A DNA stretch of 64,000 nucleotides from Siderastrea siderea. Taxonomy: Eukaryota; Cnidaria; Anthozoa; Scleractinia; Rhizangiidae. The stretch is from NCBI GenBank assembly GCA_964030785.1, contig OZ034968.1, positions 38,113,186 to 38,177,185 on the forward strand, given 5' to 3'. The notes beneath the pieces were generated by a model. That model did no database searches and had not been told where the DNA came from. It worked only from the letters and a program-made list of their open reading frames with translations. Positions 28,282 to 36,541 of the stretch are shown here, piece after piece; within the stretch, counting starts at the first letter, position 1; each line of letters begins with the position of its first letter. The position numbers were made by a program, and so were the translations under genes.

Positions 28282-28907
28282 TTCCCCAAAAGGACTTGGA
28301 ACAACTCATTCAATATTACAAAGGAGAACTCACCGAAAATGCCTTGTTGAACAAAGCCGCCACGCTCGCCGCCCAAAAACATGTGTTATTAGCCAACCCT
28401 CAATTACCCCCAGCCTTGGTCAATGCTCAAACCAAACCGTTGAGTCAAGAATTAATCAAGTTAACCAAACGCATTCGTCAATTTCCTGGTGGGGTGGGGG
28501 TTGGTGCCGCGGGTGCCCCGGGTGGTCCACCAGGCGAAGAAGAAGAAGAAGCCGGGGATTTGGTGACGGGACCCGTCGAACAATGGTTGAAGCGCATGAT
28601 AAAAGGCAGCCCGTCGACCCCCAAACCACCCATTACGCCTGCAACCAAGAAAGGCAAAGGAGCAGCCACTACCAGTAAGATTCCCATTGTTAAGAAAGGG
28701 AGCCCATCCACCAGTCGAGGGGATAGCCGGTCACGTTTAGAAGTCATTCGAGAACAACGCAAGGCCTTGGAAAAAAAGTTAGCCGAGAGTCGCAAAGGCA
28801 AAGGACCCGCTCGTGAAGTGGAACGATTGAAACCTTTACCCGGTTGGGAAGATTGGGCCCAAGGTAAAAAGTTACGACGTCGATTGGATTACGACGACAG
28901 TGACTAA
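28263..28907 (+). CDS. Conserved Polinton protein, helical N-terminus and basic tail
   Basis: 214 residues. The N-terminal part (MIPQKDLEQLIQYYKGELT, ENALLNKAATLAAQKHVLL, PLSQELIKLTKRIRQ) resembles an uncharacterised family that recurs in cnidarian Polintons. A Gly/Pro linker and an EEEEE patch follow, then a Lys/Ser/Thr-rich low-complexity tail and a final helix (RLEVIREQRKALEKKLAES) with an acidic end (DYDDSD). The role is unknown. Position in the late block suggests a scaffold or minor virion protein. Confidence 0.6.
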   Translation: MDEVYMIPQKDLEQLIQYYKGELTENALLNKAATLAAQKHVLLANPQLPPALVNAQTKPLSQELIKLTKRIRQFPGGVGVGAAGAPGGPPGEEEEEAGDLVTGPVEQWLKRMIKGSPSTPKPPITPATKKGKGAATTSKIPIVKKGSPSTSRGDSRSRLEVIREQRKALEKKLAESRKGKGPAREVERLKPLPGWEDWAQGKKLRRRLDYDDSD

Positions 28908-28910
28908 AAC

Positions 28911-29258
28911 ATGCCCACCAAGAGGAGGAGAAGGGGACGCCGCCAACGAGGAGGGGCCTTGGATGTCCAAAAATGGATTGCGAAAACGGGGAAGGAATTT
29001 CATTGGCCCGGTTATCAGTACATGGGCCCTGGCACCCATTTGGCTAAACGTCTGAAACGTGGGGATCCCGGGATCAATCGTTTGGACCAAATTGCTAAGC
29101 AACACGACATTGATTACAGCCGTGCTAAGAATTTGCAAGATAAATGGAAAGCCGATACCAAGATGATCCAAGCCATTGATCGATTACCCGGCAAGAAAAA
29201 CAAGACGGAACGGGTGGTCAAGAAAATCATGCAAACCAAGAAACGTTTAAAATTGTAA
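28911..29258 (+). CDS. Phospholipase A2-domain virion protein (parvovirus VP1-type)
   Basis: 115 residues. A basic head with QRGGA (residues 12-16) gives a protease site that would free the rest. Then comes a PLA2 core: the calcium loop YMGPG (37-41), GDPGINRLDQIAKQHDIDY (51-69) with the catalytic His65-Asp66 pair, and a following helix. This is the compact PLA2 of parvovirus VP1 N-termini, used to breach endosomal membranes, and similar domains occur in adintoviruses. The fold is clear from motifs; activity is inferred. AATAAA follows at about 29289. Confidence 0.85.
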   Translation: MPTKRRRRGRRQRGGALDVQKWIAKTGKEFHWPGYQYMGPGTHLAKRLKRGDPGINRLDQIAKQHDIDYSRAKNLQDKWKADTKMIQAIDRLPGKKNKTERVVKKIMQTKKRLKL

Positions 29259-29362
29259 ATTTAATGGCAAACCATACCATGTTGAGTAATAAAAAATGAA
29301 AATGTCTCATTTGATTCACGAGTTGTCAAGTTCAATGTTCTGCCAAAATACTGAGACGAGGG

Positions 29363-29719
29363 TTAAGACACCAAATCGTACATCAAATCCACGCCCTCGT
29401 CGGGTGACATCTCATGAACAATGCCATCAGGGGGCACCAATGCCTCCAAATCAAAGTCCTCGACATCGTCCATGACCTGCTCCCAATCGTCGGGTGACAT
29501 GTCTTTCAATAAGTCCTGCAAAAACGAAAGGTCATCCCAGTCAGGGGGGTTCCACGACTTGCATGGTCCCCGCTCTCTTCGCTTTAACTTCTCACCAAAC
29601 TCCACGACACTTGGGTCGAGCACCAACTCCACCTTGACTTTCTTCAAGATGTCCTCCACCTCGAGATCCCCTTCGAATTCTTCAAACTCTATGAGTAATT
29701 GGTCTTGACAAGAGGCCAT
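29363..29719 (-). CDS. Acidic protein divergent from polB (putative transactivator)
   Basis: 118 residues from ATG 29719; the open frame above begins with GTG. It opens MASCQDQLLIEFEEFEGDL and is strongly acidic with hydrophobic spacing (LSFLQDLLKDMSPDDWEQVM, DDVEDFDLEAL), the look of an acidic activation domain. MSPD(D/E) occurs twice. No LxCxE motif is present. A minus-strand TATA (GACTATAAAA, 29751-29760) lies 30-40 bp upstream. A truncated, inverted relative lies at 16123-16284. In adintoviruses small divergent regulatory ('oncoid') genes occupy comparable places, so an early regulator is plausible but unproven. Confidence 0.6.
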   Translation of the reverse strand: MASCQDQLLIEFEEFEGDLEVEDILKKVKVELVLDPSVVEFGEKLKRRERGPCKSWNPPDWDDLSFLQDLLKDMSPDDWEQVMDDVEDFDLEALVPPDGIVHEMSPDEGVDLMYDLVS

Positions 29720-29942
29720 CTTGGGATGACTCACCTCGAGGTGCGATCTGTTTTATAGTCTCTCATTCGTTCCCGTGATGCACCATGGACCCTAACTAGA
29801 GAGGGGGGAGGGGGGTCCCCCCACCTCGTCCCACCCCTCCCTAGGGCACCCCCTTGTTTAGTGATTGGCTCCTTCCCCTCCCACGTGACCTTTTGGTTCT
29901 CTATAAAAACAGAGCCCCGATCTCCAGTAAGTTCATCTGATC
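29720..29942. promoter_or_regulatory. Divergent promoter, acidic gene / polB
   Basis: Leftward: TATAAAA at 29751-29757 (minus). Rightward: a GTGATTGG CCAAT element (about 29860), CACGTG (29882-29887) and TATAAAA (29902-29908), about 35 bp before the polB ATG. A poly-purine/poly-pyrimidine block of near-palindromic GGGGGGG/CCCCCC separates them. The rightward half recurs inverted at 16083-16140. Confidence 0.8.
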
Positions 29943-32900
29943 ATGTCCTCTCAAGAAGACGATGTGGCGGGGCCAAGTGGCCTCGCCCACCATGAGGTTT
30001 TAGCCATGCTCGGTTTGGACATCTCTGATTCGGACGATGACACCAATTCCTGTGTGGGGCCTTTGATTTGCACCGAAAACATGGCGGACAGTGACGACGA
30101 CATTTGTGAAGAGGCCTTGAACCAATGGGAACAAAGTGGGGGTGGATTGGATCCCTCTGAACACGTTACCTTCGACTTTGAACTCGAACCTTTTGTGAAT
30201 CGGAAGAGTGATCGCATGGGGGTACAAGAACGTCATTTCAAGACCCAGTTACGACAAAGGGGGAACTTGCTTCCAGGTCAAAATATAACCCAAGCTCTGC
30301 AAGATGGATTACGTCGAGCCGTCGATCAAGTGTTAACCACCACCACCCCCGACCTCCACGATCAAGATCGACTCTACTTTACCATAGCATCCGATCGCTT
30401 GCACAATAATTTTCAGGGGTGGGGATTACGTGCCGGTGAATGGCGTCGAGACACAGAACGGGTGGAAGCGCTGTTTCAACGTTTAGCCCAAGCCCTCAAC
30501 AGCAACGAACAATTTGAAATGGACGATTCCTTTCAAGTCTCCATCACTCAAGTTCATCATGCTCCTCAAGGTACAGGCATCCCCCGTCGTGGGAAACCAG
30601 GGCATCCTACCATGACCATGTTAACGGCCAACAAAAAATCAGTCATCCGCATCCAAAATGATGATGAGCTCTGTTGTGCCAGAGCCCTCGTGGTCGCCAA
30701 AGCTCGCGTGGACCAGCACCCGAAATTGGCATCCATTCGCCAAGGAAGGCCCCTGCAGAGAACCCTAGCTCTGGACCTCCAGAATGAAGCCCGGGTACCC
30801 CTCGGTCCTTGCAGCTATGATGCCTTGACCCAATTTAGTCAAGCCCCCTCCCTCACCGGTTACCAGATCATCCTGGTGGATGCACAGCGATCGTTTCACA
30901 TCACGACGTTTGGACCCCTTTCTGACAAACAACTGATCCTGTTGCACAACCAAGACCATTATGATGTCATCACCAAATTGCCAGGATTTTTTGGGTCCAG
31001 TTATGTGTGTGCGGATTGTTGGAAACCCTACAACACCGAGGGGATGCATCGATGCACCAAGACCAAGGTGTGTGGAGCCTGTCGACAGAAAGATTGTCCA
31101 GACTTTCAATATGCTTACCCCCGACACCTGAAAGCCACTCAACGTTGCGACTCGTGTCATCGGGACTTTTTTGGACCCGCGTGTTACGAAGCCCATTCCA
31201 GCAAGACCCATGCGGGCAAACCCGTCACGGGCCTCCAGACCTCCGTGTGCTCTCAACGACACCGATGCGCTGAATGCTATCAACAAAATGTGGGCTTGTC
31301 CCGCATTCAACGTCACCTTTGTTGGCACGTGGATTGCCCGTCTTGTCATCAGTACGTCCACGCCGACAAACACCGTTGTTTTATACAAAGAGCCCCCAAA
31401 CCTCAAGACCAAAAGAAGAAGAGAAAGAGGACCCGTCAAAAAGGTCCTGGCGCCAAACGAGGTGCCGCCGCCGCGGAACCCCATGCCTCCTCCGAGGACG
31501 AGGACGAGGAAGACCTGCCTCCCTTACACGTCTTCTTTGATATCGAAGCCATGCAACCCCACGGAAAACACATTGCCAATCTCGTCGTGGCCGAAACCGA
31601 AGACAAGGATGAACCCAAGCCTTTCCCAGGTCCCACCTGTATCCGTGACTTTCTGGAATGGCTGGATACCTTGACCCTCCACGATACCCGTCAAGTCAAC
31701 GTCATCGCTCATAATTTTCAAGGGTACGATGGGTACTTTATCATCCAAGAATACTATAGTGAAAACCGCATCGTCCAACAACTCCGCAACGGATGTAAAC
31801 TGTTAGAAATCAAACATGACCGCATCCGGTTCATTGATTCCATGAGTTTCTTCCAGATGCCCCTCTCCGCGTTTCCCAAAACCTTTGGTTTGACAGAACT
31901 CTGCAAAGGCTATTTCCCCCACAAGTTCAACATACCTAAGCATCAAAACTACGTGGACATCCTCCCCTCACGCGATTACTACATGCCTGAGAGCATGACA
32001 CTCGAAGGAAGACAAGCCTTTGAAACCTGGCATCAACAACAACGCGACCAGGGTGTGGTGTTTCATTTTCAACAAGAGTTATTGGCCTATTGCAGTTCCG
32101 ATGTACGACTCCTCAAACAAGGATGTCTGACTTTCAAACGCATGTTTGAAGACTTAACAGGCTTCAATCCCTTCGATCACGTCACCATTGCCTCCGCTTG
32201 TAATCGAGATTTACGTATGAACCGGATGATCCCCAACAGTATTGCCAGCGAACCCGCCGGTCATAAAGGATGGAGAAATAACATCAACCAGTCCATCCCA
32301 GCCCTTGAATGGTTAACCTGGTGCGATCACCAACTACGTCAACGCGCCCTCCAAGATCTCAACCCCAACGATCTACTGGCCAGTGCCAATCCAAAGCCTC
32401 AGTACATCCAACATGTCCGAAATCAAGGCGAGTATAAGATCCCCGGGACCAACATCCATGTGGATGGTTATTGCCCCGACACCCACACCGTCTACGAATT
32501 TCAAGGCTGTTTCACCCACGGATGCCCTACCTGTTATCCCCATCGCTACGAAAAACATCCCCGCAACTATGATCGAACCATGCAGGACCTCTATGACGTC
32601 ACCCAAGACAAAGTCCAAAAGCTTACCGACCAAGGGTACAACGTCATTCAAATGTGGGGATGTCAATGGGACCACCTCCGAGACACCCACCCAGAGATCG
32701 ACTCCTTCGTCCGGGAACTCAACTTTATCCAACCTCTTGAACCTCGGGATGCTTTCTGTGGAGGTCGTACCAATGCCATTAAACTGTACCATCATATTAC
32801 CCCTGACCAAAAAATTCACTACATCGATGTCACCTCCTTGTACCCGTGGGTCAACAAGAAGTCTGTGTACCCCAAAGGGCATCCCACCATCTATTCTCAA

Positions 32901-34115
32901 CCGGGTCACACGGACATACACCAGTACTTTGGGCTCATTCAATGCAAAGTCCTGCCTCCCCGTGAATTGTACCATCCCGTGCTGCCTTACCGTCATGACA
33001 ACAAACTGCTCTTTCCACTCTGTGCCCGTTGTGTGGAAGAAGAAATGAACAAACCTCTTTTGGACAGATCTTATCATTGCCCTCACACCGACGAACAACG
33101 AGCCCTCACCAGTACCTGGTGCACCCCAGAACTGTATAAAGCCGTGGAGCTCGGGTACCAAGTCCAATACATCTATGAAGCCTGGCATTTTGAAGAGACC
33201 TGTGAGGGCCTCTTCGCCGATTATGTTAACACCTGGTTAAAAATCAAACAAGAAGCTAGTGGGTGGCCTAAGGATGTCACGACAGAAGAAGAAAAGCAAC
33301 GTTACATCGAAGAGTACTTCCTGCATGAAGGCATCCAGTTAGAATACGACAAGATCGAATACAACCCGGGCCTGCGTACCCTAGCTAAGCTCATGCTCAA
33401 CTCCATGTGGGGCAAGTTTGGACAACGCCTCAACAAAACCCAAATTCAAGCCTTCGATGACCCTCATGCCTTCCACCAGTTTTTGGATAGCGATGCCTTA
33501 GACGTACGTCACGTCGCAGTTATCAATGAACAAACTGTGGAGATCCACTACCAAAAACAAAAAGAGGACATCCGCGGCTCACCCAACCTCAACATTTTTG
33601 TGGCCTGCTTCACTACCTGCCACGCCCGCCTTAAATTGTATGACGCCCTGGAACGCTTAGGGGAAAGAGTCCTCTACTTTGACACCGACTCCGTCATCTA
33701 CCTGGAGGAAACACCCACTCAATTCCAACCTGTCTTGGGTTCCTATCTTGGGGACTTCGACTCCGAATTAGATGATAAAGAATACATTCAAGAATTTGTC
33801 AGTGGAGGACCCAAGAACTATGGGTATACTACGAATAAAGGAAAAGTGGAATGCAAGGTCAGAGGCTTCCGACTCAACAGCGAAGGACACACCCAGCTCA
33901 ATTATGATGTCATGCGTCAAAATGTCAAGGACGAAATCCAGAAACCCCTTCCCAAACCAAGGGAAATCCAGGTCATTAACTCCCATCAAATTGTTCGCAA
34001 CCCAACAAACTACACCTTGCTCACTGAACCCCAACATAAATGGTACAAGTTGGTCTATGACAAACGAGTCATTGATCACAACACCTTCAAGACCTACCCC
34101 TATGGCTACCAGTGA
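29943..34115 (+). CDS. POLB: Protein-primed DNA polymerase B
   Basis: 1390 residues. The acidic N-terminus and a domain with NDDELCCARAL (about 240) are followed by a Cys/His-rich zinc region (about 356-480). The 3'-5' exonuclease motifs are ExoI FDIEAM (D533), ExoII AHNFQGYDGY (N591, D596) and ExoIII YCSSD (716-720). The polymerase motifs are A YIDVTSLYP (D962), B LMLNSMWGKFG (N1153) and C YFDTDS (D1247, D1249). FQGCFTHGCPTCYP before motif A is typical of Polinton polymerases. All catalytic residues are present. It would copy the linear genome using a terminal protein primer, which may lie in the N-terminal part. It ends overlapping the next small frame. Confidence 0.96.
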   Translation: MSSQEDDVAGPSGLAHHEVLAMLGLDISDSDDDTNSCVGPLICTENMADSDDDICEEALNQWEQSGGGLDPSEHVTFDFELEPFVNRKSDRMGVQERHFKTQLRQRGNLLPGQNITQALQDGLRRAVDQVLTTTTPDLHDQDRLYFTIASDRLHNNFQGWGLRAGEWRRDTERVEALFQRLAQALNSNEQFEMDDSFQVSITQVHHAPQGTGIPRRGKPGHPTMTMLTANKKSVIRIQNDDELCCARALVVAKARVDQHPKLASIRQGRPLQRTLALDLQNEARVPLGPCSYDALTQFSQAPSLTGYQIILVDAQRSFHITTFGPLSDKQLILLHNQDHYDVITKLPGFFGSSYVCADCWKPYNTEGMHRCTKTKVCGACRQKDCPDFQYAYPRHLKATQRCDSCHRDFFGPACYEAHSSKTHAGKPVTGLQTSVCSQRHRCAECYQQNVGLSRIQRHLCWHVDCPSCHQYVHADKHRCFIQRAPKPQDQKKKRKRTRQKGPGAKRGAAAAEPHASSEDEDEEDLPPLHVFFDIEAMQPHGKHIANLVVAETEDKDEPKPFPGPTCIRDFLEWLDTLTLHDTRQVNVIAHNFQGYDGYFIIQEYYSENRIVQQLRNGCKLLEIKHDRIRFIDSMSFFQMPLSAFPKTFGLTELCKGYFPHKFNIPKHQNYVDILPSRDYYMPESMTLEGRQAFETWHQQQRDQGVVFHFQQELLAYCSSDVRLLKQGCLTFKRMFEDLTGFNPFDHVTIASACNRDLRMNRMIPNSIASEPAGHKGWRNNINQSIPALEWLTWCDHQLRQRALQDLNPNDLLASANPKPQYIQHVRNQGEYKIPGTNIHVDGYCPDTHTVYEFQGCFTHGCPTCYPHRYEKHPRNYDRTMQDLYDVTQDKVQKLTDQGYNVIQMWGCQWDHLRDTHPEIDSFVRELNFIQPLEPRDAFCGGRTNAIKLYHHITPDQKIHYIDVTSLYPWVNKKSVYPKGHPTIYSQPGHTDIHQYFGLIQCKVLPPRELYHPVLPYRHDNKLLFPLCARCVEEEMNKPLLDRSYHCPHTDEQRALTSTWCTPELYKAVELGYQVQYIYEAWHFEETCEGLFADYVNTWLKIKQEASGWPKDVTTEEEKQRYIEEYFLHEGIQLEYDKIEYNPGLRTLAKLMLNSMWGKFGQRLNKTQIQAFDDPHAFHQFLDSDALDVRHVAVINEQTVEIHYQKQKEDIRGSPNLNIFVACFTTCHARLKLYDALERLGERVLYFDTDSVIYLEETPTQFQPVLGSYLGDFDSELDDKEYIQEFVSGGPKNYGYTTNKGKVECKVRGFRLNSEGHTQLNYDVMRQNVKDEIQKPLPKPREIQVINSHQIVRNPTNYTLLTEPQHKWYKLVYDKRVIDHNTFKTYPYGYQ

Positions 34116-34320
34116 AAACCCCAACAAGATCGTCGATTGTGATCGCTGTGATCGAGAACATTTGGCGCCACCACCACCACCCCCATTCTACAGTTCCTTT
34201 GCCATACCTTTGAACAGAAATCCTCGACGTCAATTACAACAATGGATCCGTGACAACAACCAATGGCGAAGAATAACTCGATGTCAAAAACAATGGTGGG
34301 GACCCTCTATTGAACATTAA
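34102..34320 (+). CDS. Small PPxY-motif protein
   Basis: 72 residues. ATG 34102 lies in another frame within the last codons of polB (14-bp overlap). The N-terminus has CDRC; next come a proline run and PPFY (P-P-x-Y, a WW-domain ligand of NEDD4-type ubiquitin ligases and a known viral budding or trafficking motif). A Trp/Arg-rich tail follows. AATAAA at about 34362 would serve polB and this gene. No family recognised. Confidence 0.5.
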   Translation: MATSENPNKIVDCDRCDREHLAPPPPPPFYSSFAIPLNRNPRRQLQQWIRDNNQWRRITRCQKQWWGPSIEH

Positions 34321-34359
34321 GGAACACTCAAAGGAATACCACAGTTATTGTAAAACAAA

Positions 34360-34368
34360 TCAATAAAA
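34360..34368 (+). terminator. Polyadenylation signal after polB
   Basis: CAATAAAAC lies about 40 bp beyond the last frame, followed by an AT/GT-rich stretch before the right TIR. Confidence 0.6.
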
Positions 34369-34401
34369 CATGATTTATTCATTTTGTGTACTTTTCACTC
34401 C

Positions 34402-34701
34402 AAAGGACCACCCCCGTTCCAAAAATTGGACTTTGGACTTTGAGCCCGCGTTTTCTCAGCGGGTTTAATTCACCCTGCGCCCACGATCCCTTTTTCACAC
34501 TGGTCAGCGGTTTCCCATTCTAAATCACGTGACTTCCGGTTGTATGAGCCCACGATCCCTTTTTTTTCCACTGGTCAGCGGTTTCCCATTCTAAACCATG
34601 TGACTTCCGGTTCCAGGCACTTCCGGTTCCGGTGACGTCATTGATTTGCTCTCGACCAATCAGAAGCCAGCATTTGTGCCAAACTAGCCCAACTTACTAC
34701 T
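34402..34701. repeat. Right terminal inverted repeat
   Basis: Mirrors the left TIR: GGACCACCCCCGTTCC, GAGCCCGCGTTTTC, two 65-70-bp units with CTGGTCAGCGGTTTCCC, then ETS cores, the CRE TGACGTCA (34633-34640), CCAATCAG and the final CTTACTACT. It is about 300 bp against about 447 bp at the left because two tandem units are missing. Confidence 0.92.
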
Positions 34702-34707
34702 CTCTTC
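34702..34707. repeat. Right 6-bp target-site duplication CTCTTC
   Basis: An exact copy of 14213-14218, immediately after the terminal CT. Confidence 0.95.
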
Positions 34708-35390
34708 TTCTGAGCAACGAATCGCTTGCCAACTTCAACAGAAAAGGGGCACTATTAATACCCCTTAACTACAACCTGTTAGATAGCCAAGATAACCTGA
34801 CACATGTTAACCGGGTTATTTGTGCAAAAGCCGGGGCAAAAGTCCCCAGATACGTATGCGACCACGAGCGGAACCAAATTATTGATCGAAAATTGATCGA
34901 AAACAATCAGGTTGACAGGAAACGACGGCAGTTGATGGCAATTAAAGGACTCGAGTTTGTGATCATCGATTGGCCGATAGCAATCGATAACAATTAACTA
35001 ATTGTCATCGATTGTTAACGATTGATCGATTGGATTTCCGATGATCGCTTGCCATCGATTGGTCAGGCCGGGATTTTATTATGCCCAATCAGCGATCTGC
35101 AATTATTCCGGTCATTTCGTAACCTCTTACACGGAGTTTGTTTTTGCCGTCGATCGTCAAACTTGTGTTGGGTGTTGCTCGCTCAACGGAGAGGTTTTCC
35201 AGAAAAGTTTCAGAATTATATAGCCACAAAGCCGAAGAAAATGCGAAATTTAGCATGGCCACAAGAAAGACAAACGCCTGCCTGGAAATTCAGCCTGTGA
35301 ATCGATCGAGATATCGTAAAATAAACGTAACTTGTCTTTGTTTGCTCGGGAAAAATGGTTAAGTTGTATTCTTGCGGGTGCATGGGAATC
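34708..35390. other. Host DNA with ATCGAT-rich patch, no gene
   Basis: 34880-35062 carries many ATCGATTG/CAATCGAT words like 13740-13915. The remaining sequence shows only short chance frames. Confidence 0.5.
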
Positions 35391-35517
35391 AAGGACTTAC
35401 TTACTTGACTCACTTATTCCTCTTCACTCCGACCGAAGCATAGGGCCTCCACTGCAGCTTTCCAGCGGACTCGATTTTGTGCTGTCCGTTTCACTTCATT
35501 CCATGACATCCCGATGT
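35391..35517 (-). pseudogene. 3' end of an RTE-like LINE ORF2
   Basis: The minus-strand frame reads MSWNEVKRTAQNRVRWK and ends near 35414 with FGRSEEE, the characteristic C-terminus of RTE-type polyproteins. It is separated from the rest of the element (43780 onwards) by the L1/Tx1 insertion, and ATGACATCCCGATGT is present on both sides of that insertion. Confidence 0.75.
35503..35517. repeat. Left target duplication of the L1/Tx1 LINE
   Basis: ATGACATCCCGATGT (15 bp) recurs exactly at 43765-43779. Confidence 0.9.
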
Positions 35518-35605
35518 GCTGGAGTTGGACCATGATGCCGTTGGAGTGGGATCGTTCCGCGGGAGCTCCGACAAAACCCACTAAAATCGAAGACTCCATG
35601 GCTTA

Positions 35606-36539
35606 TGCATGGTTCAATTTTACCTGTTACCATCCCCCCCCCGGGCAACCCCGGGGACAAGTCCAGCCCTTCGGTCCCGGGGGTGGGGAATTGTTTGAAG
35701 CCGTCTTGTCCCGGGGGGAGGGGGGCGGGACAAATCGAATATAACTTTTTGTTGTTCTTGTGAAGTACGTCACTTCTCGGTTGACGCCGGACCGCGTGGA
35801 GAAGACTGCTTATTTCCAGTGAGAATCTCTAGAATTTGCAGCAGATTGGTTAGAGAAGAATAATCTCTCAAAATTAAAATCTGTATGCGAAGGTACTTTT
35901 ATTTTAAATTGTTAAACGAATGTGAGTTTGATGCGTACTCGAATGGATGGCGTTCGTCACAAACAAAGAAATAATTTCTTCAGCGTATTTATATATATAC
36001 TAAGACGACTTAAATAGACTTTATATGAAACGGATGCACGGCTTTATATTAAACAGAGGTCTCAGTCCAGTGTTCATTCTTATGAAACAAGCTAAGAAAA
36101 ACTCCTTTAAAATGCCGCCATCAATTTTTGTTCACGGACCTCTTGTGCGTATGTGCTATATGTAGGCGAAGACCATACGTGGCGAAGACCATTTCTTTAC
36201 TCGCTAGCCGTATGCCACTGCGGTTCGAGGCTTTTCTTCAGTTTTCTTTTTCAAATATAGACATTATGCATGTAGTGTCCTTCGTTCAAGAAACTCTAGA
36301 AAAGCGTTTAAGTTCTTATCAAAACGTCTGGTTTTGCTATTGCACGGAAATCAATATCGTAATCTATGCTTTGTGCACAAAACAGCGTATTTGTGGTCGA
36401 TGAGGAGTCCCGGGGGTGGGGAATTGTCTCTTTCTGCGTGCCCGGGGGTGGGGAATAGACCGCCAAATGAAAAAAAAATTGCAAATCCCCGGGGGTATGC
36501 CCGGGGGGGGCATGGTAACAGGTAGAATTGAACCATGCA
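35606..36539. mobile_element. TTA-flanked MITE with about 45-bp TIRs (Harbinger-like)
   Basis: The left end TGCATGGTTCAATTTTACC and its near-perfect inverse at the right continue into GGTAACAGG and CCCCCGGGC blocks. TTA flanks both ends (35603-35605 and 36540-36542), the 3-bp preference of PIF/Harbinger elements. The right duplication provides the A of the ORF1 ATG. Confidence 0.75.
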
Positions 36540-36541
36540 TT

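Larger units (their letters stand above)
14219..34701 (+). mobile_element. Complete Maverick/Polinton (adintovirus-type) element
   Basis: A 20,483-bp unit opens 5'-AG and closes CT-3'. It has inverted terminal repeats and an exact CTCTTC target duplication on both sides. It carries the full Polinton core: protein-primed PolB, RVE integrase, packaging ATPase, adenain-like protease, double jelly-roll major capsid protein and penton-like minor capsid proteins, plus many accessory frames. Nearly every frame is intact, and several genes have their own TATA box close upstream. Genes run left to right except the SLOG gene, the acidic gene by polB and a possible left-arm transcript. The intact ends and open frames suggest a recently integrated or still mobile copy. 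Confidence 0.97.

Noticed and set aside
29800..29860. G-rich/C-rich near palindrome considered as a replication origin
   Set aside because: Lies within the divergent promoter; Polintons are expected to start replication at protein-capped ends, and no other origin feature is seen.
30765..34127. Minus-strand and alternative plus-strand frames of up to 271 codons inside polB
   Set aside because: Shadows of the polymerase frame, which has all catalytic motifs.
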